A DNA stretch of 52,251 nt, taken from the NCBI GenBank assembly GCA_035352635.1, contig DAOPYA010000021.1, forward strand, positions 1-52,251, given 5' to 3'. The notes below the pieces were generated by a model. The model saw nothing but the letters and a program-made list of their open reading frames with translations. It did no database searches and was not told where the DNA came from. Source of the DNA: Rifleibacterium sp035352635 (lineage in GTDB: Bacteria; Muiribacteriota; Ozemobacteria; Ozemobacterales; Ozemobacteraceae). Numbering within the stretch: position 1 is the first letter of the stretch; each line of letters starts with the position of its first letter. Shown here one piece after another: positions 36,274-44,283 of this stretch. A program made the translations under genes and the position numbers.

Positions 36274-38316
36274 ATGAAAAGGTTTGGCGTTCTGGTCGTT
36301 TTATTGGTGTTGCTGGTAGCTGCCCCGGCTTCTTCGGGTGCGCAGGGCAATGTTGCTGAAATCAGGCAGTATTTTGAGCTGCGTGATACCATCAGCCTGA
36401 TGAACCTTGAGATGAAGCGGGCATTGGCACCTGACTCCCAGTCTTCGCTGCTTAAAGAGGCCGACTCAGAAAACCGGCTGAAAGGCTTCATCAGCTTTAT
36501 TGAAGCACGCATCAACAGCTTTGCCAACAGTGATACTCCTTTGAAATATCATTATGTAAAAAAGCTGAACAATCTATTTTTGGAAACACGCCAGCTGTCT
36601 GCCGCGCTCACGCCAAAATTGCGGGCGGCGGTGCTTGCAGCGCCAGCCAGGCCTGCCCCGGCCGTGACTGTCGTTGCGGCTCCCGATGAACAGAATGTTT
36701 CGACGTCAGGCAAAGTTCAGGCAAAGCCATTTTTTGATTCGATTGGCATGCGCACCCTGGCCCCCGCCTCGGCAACCGTTCAGCAACCGGTTAATCCGAC
36801 TTCCCGCCCCGACACCCTGAAAACGCCCATCGTAATCAAGCCCCTCGACATTGCGAAGCCTGTCGTGGCAAAGGTGCCAGATGTTCCGGCTAAAATCGAA
36901 AAGATAATTAAACCCGCCGACAAAGCCTTGGCTGATAAAGCCAAAGCCGATAAAGCCAAAGCAGATAAAGCTCAGGCCGACAAAGCCCAGGCTGATAAAA
37001 CAAAAGCCGATAAAGCCCAGGCCGACAAAGCAAAAGCTGACAAGGCCAAAGCTGATAAAGACGGCAAAAAAATGGCTGCCCCACCCGAGCCGGTGCAGGT
37101 TGCGGCAATCGTAAAACCCGCGGTGCCGGTTCTGCCACAGGTGGCCGTGCCGACCGTAGTTGCCGGCACCGCCCAGACTGTGCCGCCAGAACAGGCTGTT
37201 AAACCAGTCGAAGCGCCGGCCCCGGCTGCCCCGGCCAGCCTTACTGCAACTGTCGCAAGTGCCCCGGTAGCTGCCGCGATCACTCCGGCAATTGCCACGC
37301 TCACAGCGGCAACCGCAATCGCGACCGCTACCCCGGTCAGTGCCACCAAACCGCCCGAAACTTCTGACAAACCCGCGCCGACTGTTCCAGAGGGAACTGG
37401 TGTCATGCGCCCATTGGCTATTATGATCGAGAATCACAATCAGTCAAGGCCGCAGAGCGGTCTCGACCAGGCTGATGTCGTCTACGAAATACCGGTCGAA
37501 GGCGGCATAACCAGATTTATGGCGATTTTTACCCGACTTCCCGGCATTATCGGGCCGGTAAGAAGCTGTCGTGAATACTTTGTTGACCGGGCGCTCGAAA
37601 TCGATGCGCTTTATGTTCACTGTGGCGGCAGCCCGCTTGGTTATGCTTATATTTCAAAGCGCAAGATCAACTCTATCGACGAAATAGCCCATGGAAAACC
37701 CTTTTTCCGAGAAAAAACGCGCAAAGCCCCCCACAATTTGTACAGCAAAGGCAAAGATCTTTACGATTATATGGCCGAAAAAATCAGCATGCGGCTCGCA
37801 AGTCAGCCGGTAATGCTGCTCTACGGCACCGGTAATGCCCAATTAACATCTGACCCGGTTTTTAGTGCCAAAATCAGGTATCATGGTAATTACAGTCTCG
37901 AGATTAAATATGAAGACGGTGCTTACCAGAGATATATGAATGATATTCTACATGTAGACCGTGATACCGGAAAGCCTTTGCGGGCTTCAGCGGTGGTTAT
38001 TCAGGTTGCCGCCATGAAGACTGTCGATGCGGTCGGCCGCCAGGAAATCAGTTTTATCGGCAGCGGCACGGCCTGGGTTCTCGAAAAGGGCCAGAGAACG
38101 AAAGTTACCTGGTATAAAGACACCCCGAAGACCTTGACTACCTACAAAGATGCGGCAGGCAACGATTACATTTTTCCGAGAGACCTGCAAATCTGGATTC
38201 AGGTAGTATCGCCGCTTCATAAACTATTTTTTAACGGCCAGGAAGAAAAACCGGCCACCGTGGCCGGCCAGCCCGAGATTGCCTCGCCGCCGGTCAACCC
38301 AGGAAAGCAGGGATGA
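36274..38316 (+). CDS. Secreted DUF3048 (YerB-like) protein with Lys/Ala/Asp repeat linker
   Basis: The product is 680 residues. A signal peptide (MKRFGVLVVLLVLLVAAPASSGA) is followed by a helical N-terminal region, a strongly repetitive ADKAK/ADKAQ segment (about 215-263), a Pro/Ala/Val-rich linker (264-370) and a C-terminal DUF3048 domain (about 376-663) with PLAIMIEN, QADVVYE, EGGITRFMA and GPVRSCR, all typical. No lipobox Cys is seen, unlike YerB lipoproteins, so it is probably periplasmic or released. The repeat and linker resemble wall- or periplasm-spanning spacers of TonB/TolA type. GAGGAAAG precedes the ATG. era starts 1 nt after its stop. Function unknown. Confidence 0.88.
   Translation: MKRFGVLVVLLVLLVAAPASSGAQGNVAEIRQYFELRDTISLMNLEMKRALAPDSQSSLLKEADSENRLKGFISFIEARINSFANSDTPLKYHYVKKLNNLFLETRQLSAALTPKLRAAVLAAPARPAPAVTVVAAPDEQNVSTSGKVQAKPFFDSIGMRTLAPASATVQQPVNPTSRPDTLKTPIVIKPLDIAKPVVAKVPDVPAKIEKIIKPADKALADKAKADKAKADKAQADKAQADKTKADKAQADKAKADKAKADKDGKKMAAPPEPVQVAAIVKPAVPVLPQVAVPTVVAGTAQTVPPEQAVKPVEAPAPAAPASLTATVASAPVAAAITPAIATLTAATAIATATPVSATKPPETSDKPAPTVPEGTGVMRPLAIMIENHNQSRPQSGLDQADVVYEIPVEGGITRFMAIFTRLPGIIGPVRSCREYFVDRALEIDALYVHCGGSPLGYAYISKRKINSIDEIAHGKPFFREKTRKAPHNLYSKGKDLYDYMAEKISMRLASQPVMLLYGTGNAQLTSDPVFSAKIRYHGNYSLEIKYEDGAYQRYMNDILHVDRDTGKPLRASAVVIQVAAMKTVDAVGRQEISFIGSGTAWVLEKGQRTKVTWYKDTPKTLTTYKDAAGNDYIFPRDLQIWIQVVSPLHKLFFNGQEEKPATVAGQPEIASPPVNPGKQG
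36915..37060 (+). repeat. Ten 15-bp repeats encoding ADKAK/ADKAQ
   Basis: Ten consecutive units of GCCGATAAAGCCAAA or close variants, with synonymous variation between copies. The peptide should form a charged alpha-helix. Copy number could vary between strains. Confidence 0.85.
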
Positions 38317-38317
38317 T

Positions 38318-39205
38318 ATGAGTAAGTTCGGTGCAGTTGGAGTTTTCGGGCGTGCGAATGCCGGCAAGTCAACGCTGGTGAATGCTCTGGTCGGTGAACG
38401 GGTTTCGATCGTCTCGAAGCGGCCGCAGACCACCCGCAAGCGTATTCTGGGCATTTTAACCAAAGATGACTGTCAACTCGTTTTTTGTGATACCCCGGGC
38501 CTTCATCTCGTTAAAAACAAGCTCGATGCCTTTATGCACGAAGAAATTCTCGCAACGGTCAGGGGCTTGCAGGCCGGCCTGTATCTCGTTGACCTCGCCG
38601 ACATCAGGCACGAAGAAGATCAGGCCTATCTCGCCCAGCTTAACCCTGAGAGCGGGTTGCCAATGTTTCTGGTTCTGAACAAAATCGATCTCGTCGATGC
38701 TGAACGGGTCGAGTTTGCGGTCAAGCTTTATCATGAGTTTTACCCCTTCGACAAGGTTTTTGCCCTTTCAGCCGATAAAAAGCAAGATCTCGAACCGTTG
38801 CTTAAAGCGCTGCGCCGGGCTGTGCCTGAGGGCCCGCATGCCTATGATGCAGATTCTTACACGAACCAGAGTGAACGTGAGATTGTCGAAGAAGTAGTTC
38901 GCGAGGTGGTTTTGCAGAACTATTTTCAGGAAGTCCCGCATTCGCTGGCGGTTCAGGTCGAACAGTTCACCGAACGCGAGAACGGCAAAACCTACGTTGA
39001 AGCGACCATGTACGTTGAAAAAGACGGCCACAAGAAGATTATCATCGGCAAGGGCGGCGAGGGAATAAAGAATCTGGGTCAGATTGCAAGGCAAAGGTTG
39101 AACAGCCTGCTCGGACGTGATATTTTTTTACAGTTGTGGATAAAAGTCAGAGCAAACTGGCGCCGGGATGAGCAATGGGTCGAGCGGCTTGGCTACCGTA
39201 AATAG
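38318..39205 (+). CDS. era: GTPase Era
   Basis: The product is 295 residues from ATG 38318, with AGGGA upstream; an earlier ATG (38279) lies inside the DUF3048 gene. Era binds the 3' end of 16S rRNA and checks 30S assembly. G1 GRANAGKST (10-18), the PQTTR switch, G3 DTPG and G4 NKID are intact. The C-terminal KH domain has GKGGEGIK near residues 245-252. Its place near ybeY and phoH matches the ribosome-maturation theme of the cluster. Confidence 0.97.
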   Translation: MSKFGAVGVFGRANAGKSTLVNALVGERVSIVSKRPQTTRKRILGILTKDDCQLVFCDTPGLHLVKNKLDAFMHEEILATVRGLQAGLYLVDLADIRHEEDQAYLAQLNPESGLPMFLVLNKIDLVDAERVEFAVKLYHEFYPFDKVFALSADKKQDLEPLLKALRRAVPEGPHAYDADSYTNQSEREIVEEVVREVVLQNYFQEVPHSLAVQVEQFTERENGKTYVEATMYVEKDGHKKIIIGKGGEGIKNLGQIARQRLNSLLGRDIFLQLWIKVRANWRRDEQWVERLGYRK

Positions 39206-39216
39206 AAGGACTCAAG

Positions 39217-40893
39217 ATGAATTCGATTCTCATGATAGTGATTGTTGTAGTTATTTTTCTTCTCGTTTTTGTGATGTTTTCACTGGATGACCACGAAGAA
39301 GAAGGATTTCCTGGTGACGACAACTCAGAACAGAAAACCGCCGGCCAGGCAAGCGCGGTCGAACAGTCTGCTGATTCTTTGACCCAGCCGGGTGAAGTAA
39401 CCGGGCCACCCGAAACACAGAAACCTCATAAAGAAAAATCAGGCGACCGCCCCCCCGAAAAAGCCCCAGAGAAGGGCTCGGTTCGTCAAATAAGCCGTCT
39501 TGAAGCCCATGATCGACTGCAACTTGTCGAGTCGGGCACTGAAGAAGACCTGCGTTTTCGCATCAAACTCGATCAACGCCTGCCGCTACCCGTATCGGCC
39601 GAAGATCTTCAGGCGGTTGTCATGTCGGTGCAGCTTCGTTTTCCAGAAGACGTTCTTTCAGATGGTGACACTTTCTTAAAACTGATGCACCGCGCTGAAA
39701 GCGTTCTTGAAAAAGAATTTTCTTTTCCGTTTTCGTCTTATTCAGGCTCGCAGCTTGATCGAATCTGGGTTTTCGGCCGCGATGAAGACCGCGATGACCC
39801 GTTGTTCGAAGCTCTGGTTGTGGGTTTTGAGGTTATTTCACGGTTCAAGAAGACTCTTGAAACCGACAGTGTCTTGCGCGAGAGCAAGGCAAGAATCGCC
39901 GTTGGTCTCTCGATGGGGCGCATGCTTAAAATCAATCGCGGCATTGCCTCGATGCCGAGCTGGGTTGGCAAACCCGCTTACCTGGCCGAAACTCTTGCTG
40001 AAGCTGCCATCGATTTTTCTATCTACGTTGATGAACAGATTCATAAAGCCGCTTTGCCTCTCTTCGATTTTCGCGAATGGAAACCGGTCAAGCTGCGCCT
40101 GTTGCCCGCAATTCCCTTTTATGAGCTGATCGGCTGGAATGATGCCGAAGAGATTTCGGCATTCACCGCCAGCAAAGACCCGGGCGCACGCCGGGCGGTG
40201 GCCGTCGCTTTCCGTTACCTTAATCTCGATGACAAAATTCAGCCCCTGGTTGAACTTCTTTCAGACCCCGACGAAAGAGTGGCCATGGAAGCCCTTGAAA
40301 CCCTCAAAGTTATCGGCAGTGCCAATTCGCTCGGTCTGTTGAAGCGCATGCTCCCTGAAACCCAGGACCCGACCTTCCGCAGTGCCATTATCGATGCCTT
40401 CGCCGCCATCGGCAGCAATGAAGTAGTTCCGGTGGTGCTTGGTTCAACAAAAGAAGCAAACTGGAAAGTGCGCCTCTCAGCCGCCCGGGCACTGCATAAG
40501 CTGGCGGGCAACGAGGCCCTGCGCCATCTTGAACCCATGCTCAATGACGTCGATGGCTCAGTCAAGGCCGCAGTTAACGGTGTGTTTTTTCGAGAAACTG
40601 CCCAGAAGCAGTATGTCGAAAATCTGACCGAGTTGCTCGGTGATCTGAGCAAAAGAACCCGTAAAGTGGCAGCTGAAGAGCTGCTGGCAATAGAAACCGA
40701 CAGCACCGTCAAAATAGTTATCAACGCATTTGCTGAACAGGATGCTGATTTGCAGAAACTCATCCTGAGAAAGCTTGAAACCAGTCGCAGCAAGATTCTC
40801 TACCAGTGCTTTCTGACCCTGTTTAAAAATTCAGGCGAGAAGATACGGCCGTTTATTGTTGATGCCGTGCGCCGCGCCGGACTGGTGAGTTGA
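39217..40893 (+). CDS. Membrane-anchored HEAT-repeat protein with degenerate class III cyclase-like domain
   Basis: The product is 558 residues. One N-terminal membrane helix (4-22) is followed by an acidic, disordered linker (24-95), a middle domain (about 130-307) and HEAT repeats (about 318-558). The middle domain reads like a class III adenylate/guanylate cyclase fold: a strand and helix (AVVMSVQLRF), then LDRIWVFGRDEDRDDP where cyclases have GDxxxxxFG, RIAVGLSMGRM like the RxGIxxG strand, WVGKPAYLAETLAEAA like GxxVNxAxRL, and a final FYEL. The first metal Asp and the VN/R catalytic residues are absent, so it is probably a non-catalytic receptor or scaffold; this reading is inference. AGAAGGA precedes the ATG. 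The regulator downstream overlaps its stop. Confidence 0.75.
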   Translation: MNSILMIVIVVVIFLLVFVMFSLDDHEEEGFPGDDNSEQKTAGQASAVEQSADSLTQPGEVTGPPETQKPHKEKSGDRPPEKAPEKGSVRQISRLEAHDRLQLVESGTEEDLRFRIKLDQRLPLPVSAEDLQAVVMSVQLRFPEDVLSDGDTFLKLMHRAESVLEKEFSFPFSSYSGSQLDRIWVFGRDEDRDDPLFEALVVGFEVISRFKKTLETDSVLRESKARIAVGLSMGRMLKINRGIASMPSWVGKPAYLAETLAEAAIDFSIYVDEQIHKAALPLFDFREWKPVKLRLLPAIPFYELIGWNDAEEISAFTASKDPGARRAVAVAFRYLNLDDKIQPLVELLSDPDERVAMEALETLKVIGSANSLGLLKRMLPETQDPTFRSAIIDAFAAIGSNEVVPVVLGSTKEANWKVRLSAARALHKLAGNEALRHLEPMLNDVDGSVKAAVNGVFFRETAQKQYVENLTELLGDLSKRTRKVAAEELLAIETDSTVKIVINAFAEQDADLQKLILRKLETSRSKILYQCFLTLFKNSGEKIRPFIVDAVRRAGLVS

Positions 40894-42284
40894 TGATGGC
40901 AATAGATATACTGGTTGTTGATGATGAGGAAATGATTCGATGGACTCTTAAAGAGGCTCTCGAAAGCGAGGGGTATAACGTCAAGGCCTTTGAGAACGGT
41001 CGTGACTTTCTCAGCTATTTCAAACTGCATGGTGGCGACATTGTGTTGCTCGATGTGCGTTTGCCCGACAGCAATGGCCTTGATCTGCTGCTCGAGGCAA
41101 CCCGGGTTGACCCTGATGCGATTGTGGTCATCATGACCGCTTTTGGCGACGTTGAGACAGCGGTCAGTGCCATGAAGCGCGGTGCTTTTGACTATCTTTC
41201 AAAGCCATACAGCCTTGAAGAGGTCAGCCTGCTGATTCGCAAAATCGTGCAGGCAAACCTGGTAAAAAGCCAGTTGCATCATTACCAGGAACGCCTCGAA
41301 AACCAGTTTTCGCGCATTCTCGGTGATAACCAGAAGATGAAACAGTTGCGCGAACACATCACCATGGCGGCCCGCACCGATCGAACTACAGTTCTGATCA
41401 GGGGCGAATCGGGTACCGGCAAAGAACTCGTGGCCAGGCAGATTCATTTTCAAAGCACCAGGGCTGACAAGCCATTTATCGATGTCAACGCAGCAGCGGT
41501 CAGCAGTACCCTTCTTGAGTCAGAGTTGTTCGGCCACGAAAAGGGCGCGTTTACCGACGCCCAGAAGCAGAAAAAAGGCCTTTTTGAACTGGCAAATGGC
41601 GGTACTCTGTTCCTCGATGAAATCGGCGACCTTGACCCATCGCTGCAGGTTAAGTTATTACGCGTTCTCCAGGAACGAAAATTCAGGCGGGTTGGCGGCA
41701 CCAGCGATATTCATGTTGATGTGCGCATTATTTCGGCAACCAATGCCGACCTTGAAAAGAATATTGAAGATGGTCGTCTGCGTCAGGACCTCTTCTATCG
41801 CTTGAACGTTTTTACGATCACTCTGCCGCCTCTGCGCGACCGGCGCGACGATATACTGCTGCTCGCCAAAAATTTCTTAGAAGAGTTCCGCAAGGAATTT
41901 TCCAAGGATATCGGTGGCTTCAGAGAAGATACGATCAAGATTCTCGACAGTTATAATTTTCCGGGCAACGTGCGAGAACTGCGCAATATCATTGAGCGGG
42001 CAACTCTGCTCGAAACCTCAAACCAGATCAGGCCCGCGAGTTTGCCCGAAGAGTTAAAAAAGAATGTCGAAGTTGGCTACGTCGCTTTTGATAATGCCGA
42101 GAACAAGCCTTGGCAGAAGACCGGCTTCAGCTTTAAAGATTACATCGACTCAGTAGAAAAGAAAATTGTCGTCGATGTTATGCACGAAGTAGAAGGCAAA
42201 AAGAGCCGGGCGGCCGAGATTCTCGGCCTCACCAGATTTGCCCTGCGCCACCAGCTCAAAAAGCATGATCTTGAATCCGAGTGA
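40893..42284 (+). CDS. NtrC-family sigma-54-dependent response regulator
   Basis: The product is 463 residues (ATG 40896 is an equally possible start one codon later). Receiver domain with D10/D11, phospho-acceptor D54 and K104; AAA+ domain with Walker A GESGTGKE (171-178) and Walker B LFLDEIGDL; a Fis-type HTH at the C-terminus (about 420-463). The sigma-54 contact loop reads GAFTDA (218-223) where the consensus is GAFTGA, a variant known in working activators of some phyla. The start overlaps the stop of the HEAT gene (TGATG), so the two are probably co-translated and functionally linked. No histidine kinase is adjacent. A sigma-54 promoter lies 460 bp downstream before the EIIA gene, a likely target. 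Confidence 0.93.
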   Translation: MMAIDILVVDDEEMIRWTLKEALESEGYNVKAFENGRDFLSYFKLHGGDIVLLDVRLPDSNGLDLLLEATRVDPDAIVVIMTAFGDVETAVSAMKRGAFDYLSKPYSLEEVSLLIRKIVQANLVKSQLHHYQERLENQFSRILGDNQKMKQLREHITMAARTDRTTVLIRGESGTGKELVARQIHFQSTRADKPFIDVNAAAVSSTLLESELFGHEKGAFTDAQKQKKGLFELANGGTLFLDEIGDLDPSLQVKLLRVLQERKFRRVGGTSDIHVDVRIISATNADLEKNIEDGRLRQDLFYRLNVFTITLPPLRDRRDDILLLAKNFLEEFRKEFSKDIGGFREDTIKILDSYNFPGNVRELRNIIERATLLETSNQIRPASLPEELKKNVEVGYVAFDNAENKPWQKTGFSFKDYIDSVEKKIVVDVMHEVEGKKSRAAEILGLTRFALRHQLKKHDLESE

Positions 42285-42515
42285 CAGGCCCTTCTTCAAC
42301 ACATTGAACCCTGTGTGCGAATTTCCCAATTAGCCGACTGCGCCACCGGTCAGCTGACTTTGTGCCGTGACAAACGTGCAGATACAGGTGGCACAGAGAA
42401 TAATGGTTATTTGAGTATTCAAAAAAGTTCCCAGCATGACAACTTTTTCACTAATGATTATTATTGAATCCTGCATAAATAAACTTGAACCTGTATATCG
42501 ACCTATTCAAATTTT

Positions 42516-42545
42516 CTGCCGCGGATTAACTCTGATGGACACTGG
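42516..42545. repeat. Degenerate ACGGAT-type repeat
   Basis: CTGCCGCGGATTAACTCTGA followed by TGGACACTGG aligns with the GCCACGGATAAACACGGAT word of the copies at 8204 and 20627. A single, decayed copy. Confidence 0.45.
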
Positions 42546-42622
42546 TGTAATCTAAAAAATCCGCTTTAATTCTGCAGCTGTCAATAAATTGCCAATTAAT
42601 GTCGAAAAAGTTCACAGTTTAG

Positions 42623-42639
42623 TTTGCACAAACGGCAAA
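42623..42639. promoter_or_regulatory. Candidate activator site: TTTGC-N7-GCAAA
   Basis: A perfect 5+5 inverted repeat about 100 bp upstream of the sigma-54 promoter, at a typical enhancer distance for an NtrC-type dimer. A second inverted repeat, GTGT-N7-ACAC, is at 42672-42686. Confidence 0.3.
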
Positions 42640-42741
42640 ATGTGTGTCATAATTGCACGTATGTACCGTGGGTGTAAAATTAACACATCTCGAAATAGAG
42701 TGTAGAAGTAATTCAGAGCAGTATTGGTATGGATTTAGTTA

Positions 42742-42756
42742 TGGCACGAATTATGC
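42742..42756 (+). promoter_or_regulatory. Sigma-54 (-24/-12) promoter
   Basis: TGGCACG-AATT-ATGC: the GG and GC dinucleotides are separated by exactly 10 bp as sigma-54 requires, and the -24 block is a perfect match. The -12 block has A for the first T of TTGC. The predicted start near 42768 leaves a 31-nt leader with AGGCGAGGAG before ATG 42799. Confidence 0.75.
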
Positions 42757-42798
42757 TAGTTAACAGGCAGTAAGCTTATCAGGCGAGGAGAAACAGCA

Positions 42799-43248
42799 AT
42801 GATATCAGAATTACTACAAGACAGTTTTATTGATCTGCAGATGGATGTTACCGACAAAGTGACCGCCATCGATAAACTCTCGAACATGTTGTGCGGTTCA
42901 GGCAGAGTTAGCGATCATGGTCATTTTGTCAGTGCTGTACTCGAACGCGAGAAGCTCGGTAGCACCGCCATAGGTGCTGGTATTGCCATACCTCACGCTC
43001 GTGCCAATACCGTTAATGAGGTTTCCATTGCTTTTGCCAGATCAGGCCGCGGTATTGATTTTAACTCGGTTGATGGTGACCCTGTGCACCTGATTTTTCT
43101 GCTGGCCGCCCCGGTTGAATCCGGCAGTCTTTATCTTAAGCTCCTGGCACGCATCTCCCGATTACTCCGCTACCAGGATCTAATTGAAGATCTTAAAAAA
43201 GCTACCACCAAAGAAGAAGTCATCAGGATTATTGCTGCTAAAGAATAA
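42799..43248 (+). CDS. PTS EIIA type-2 (PtsN/fructose-like) domain protein
   Basis: The product is 149 residues, a single EIIA domain of the fructose/mannitol/nitrogen type. The phosphorylatable histidine is H66 in GIAIPHAR. Stand-alone EIIA proteins such as PtsN are regulatory phosphocarriers that report nitrogen, carbon or potassium status, often next to sigma-54 genes. A strong GCGAGGAG site precedes the ATG, and the sigma-54 promoter is 43 nt upstream. No sugar permease (EIIB/EIIC) or HPr gene is nearby, favouring a regulatory role. First gene of a three-gene unit with an RsbW-like gene and ndk. Confidence 0.92.
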   Translation: MISELLQDSFIDLQMDVTDKVTAIDKLSNMLCGSGRVSDHGHFVSAVLEREKLGSTAIGAGIAIPHARANTVNEVSIAFARSGRGIDFNSVDGDPVHLIFLLAAPVESGSLYLKLLARISRLLRYQDLIEDLKKATTKEEVIRIIAAKE

Positions 43249-43281
43249 TTAATTACTTATGCCGCAAGGCAGGGTGAAGCT

Positions 43282-43716
43282 ATGAACAGTGGGCGTAAAG
43301 ACGATTTGTCTCTACATATGCGTATTCCGGCTGACAGATGTTACCTCGGAAACGCGCTGCTGACGCTCGAGGGTATTTGCGATCATTTTCTGGTCAGCGA
43401 TGACTCAAGAACAAGAATTCGCAATGCCCTCGAAACCGCTCTCACCGGCTCTATAGATCTCTCTTATCAGAAGGCTTCAGGTTTGTTTGACTTGAAGTTT
43501 TCTGTTTTTAAAGATAAGCTGCAGATAACTGTAGAGGATTTCATGTTGAACGAAGAACCTGATGCGCCAAAACTTGCTGAGGTTACACCCAGCCAGGAGC
43601 AGGTGCGCCAGAAGCTTGATCCGGTCGCGGTACTCACTGATGGGTTTAAAATAATCAAAGAGGCCGGGCGTAATTCATGTTATTCCATGCAGTTCAATCT
43701 TGTACTGGTGGAATAA
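43282..43716 (+). CDS. Degenerate RsbW/anti-sigma-type GHKL ATPase-like protein
   Basis: The product is 144 residues. The pattern fits the RsbW/SpoIIAB serine-kinase fold: an N-terminal strand (LHMRIPADRCYLGNALLTLE), a helix with ALETALTGSIDLSY where RsbW proteins have the N-box helix AxxEAxxNAxxHAY, then KLQITVEDF in the place of the ATP-binding VxDxG strand. The N-box Asn is missing and the glycines after the Asp are lost, so ATP binding is doubtful and it may act only by protein binding. The call is from fold pattern and could be wrong. It lies between the EIIA gene (33 nt) and ndk (3 nt) in one transcription unit. Confidence 0.55.
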   Translation: MNSGRKDDLSLHMRIPADRCYLGNALLTLEGICDHFLVSDDSRTRIRNALETALTGSIDLSYQKASGLFDLKFSVFKDKLQITVEDFMLNEEPDAPKLAEVTPSQEQVRQKLDPVAVLTDGFKIIKEAGRNSCYSMQFNLVLVE

Positions 43717-43719
43717 TTA

Positions 43720-44196
43720 ATGACAGAAAACCAGACCGTTAATGGTGAGCACACTTTTTTGCTCCTGAAGCCTGATGCCGTGCAACGTGGCATGGTTGGC
43801 AAGATCATTTCCCGCATCGAAGAAAAGGGTCTCAAAATCGTGGCCATGAAAATGGTACACGTTACCCCTGAGCAGGCCGCCCGGCAATATGCCTGTCACT
43901 ACGGCAAACCCTTTTACCCCTCACTTGTTGAATTTATCTGTTCAGGGCCTTCGGTTGCCATGATAGTTGAAGGTCGTGATGCGATTGCCATCTGCCGGCG
44001 ACTTATGGGTGCTACTGCGCCCGAGCAGTCTACCCCTGGCACAATCCGTGGTGACTACTCTCTTGACGTGAAGCATAATCTGATTCATGGGTCTGATTCA
44101 TCGGCCAGTTTCGCGCAAGAATCGGCCGTTTATTTTTCAGACGCAGATATTATAAAATACAGCCTTGAACTTGAGCGTTGGATATACTACTCTTAA
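43720..44196 (+). CDS. ndk: Nucleoside diphosphate kinase
   Basis: The product is 158 residues; most bacterial Ndk are about 140, and the extra length is an 8-residue head and a longer C-terminal end. It transfers the terminal phosphate of ATP to other NDPs through a phosphohistidine. The catalytic motif NLIHGSDS (H123) is intact, as are LLKPDAVQRG and RGDYS. GGTGGA lies 8 nt before ATG, inside the previous gene's end. A very strong terminator follows, ending the EIIA-RsbW-like-ndk unit. Confidence 0.97.
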   Translation: MTENQTVNGEHTFLLLKPDAVQRGMVGKIISRIEEKGLKIVAMKMVHVTPEQAARQYACHYGKPFYPSLVEFICSGPSVAMIVEGRDAIAICRRLMGATAPEQSTPGTIRGDYSLDVKHNLIHGSDSSASFAQESAVYFSDADIIKYSLELERWIYYS

Positions 44197-44214
44197 CCGC
44201 TGTCAGAATTCCGT

Positions 44215-44249
44215 AAAAAACCCCGGAAATGGCATTTTCGGGGTTTTTT
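44215..44249 (+). terminator. Strong intrinsic terminator after ndk
   Basis: AAAAAACCCCGGAAAT pairs with ATTTTCGGGGTTTTTT (one G-U) around GGC, ending in TTTTTT. The stem is 16 bp. Confidence 0.95.
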
Positions 44250-44283
44250 GCAGTTTGCTGAACCTGATTTGAAGAGGTTTTCA

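Larger units (their letters stand above)
42285..42798 (+). other. Intergenic region with regulatory elements upstream of the EIIA gene
   Basis: 514 bp without a gene. It holds a hairpin TGTGCC/GGCACA (42361-42366 with 42390-42395), a degenerate ACGGAT-type repeat, inverted repeats that could bind an activator, and a sigma-54 promoter. No T-tailed terminator follows the NtrC gene. Minus-strand 42286-42352 has tRNA-like words but does not fold as a tRNA. Confidence 0.6.

Noticed and set aside
36915..37060. CRISPR-like short tandem repeats
   Set aside because: They are in-frame 15-bp codon repeats without spacers inside the DUF3048 gene. No CRISPR array or cas gene is in the window.
40390..40793. 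Minus-strand Ser-rich frames inside the HEAT gene and similar long antisense frames in the operons
   Set aside because: They mirror codon bias of the real genes and lack ribosome sites and promoters.
42286..42352. tRNA-like sequence on the minus strand (TGGCGCAGTCGG and GGTTCAA words)
   Set aside because: The words resemble the D- and T-arm boxes, but there is no room for an anticodon arm, and no acceptor stem pairs. At most a tRNA remnant.
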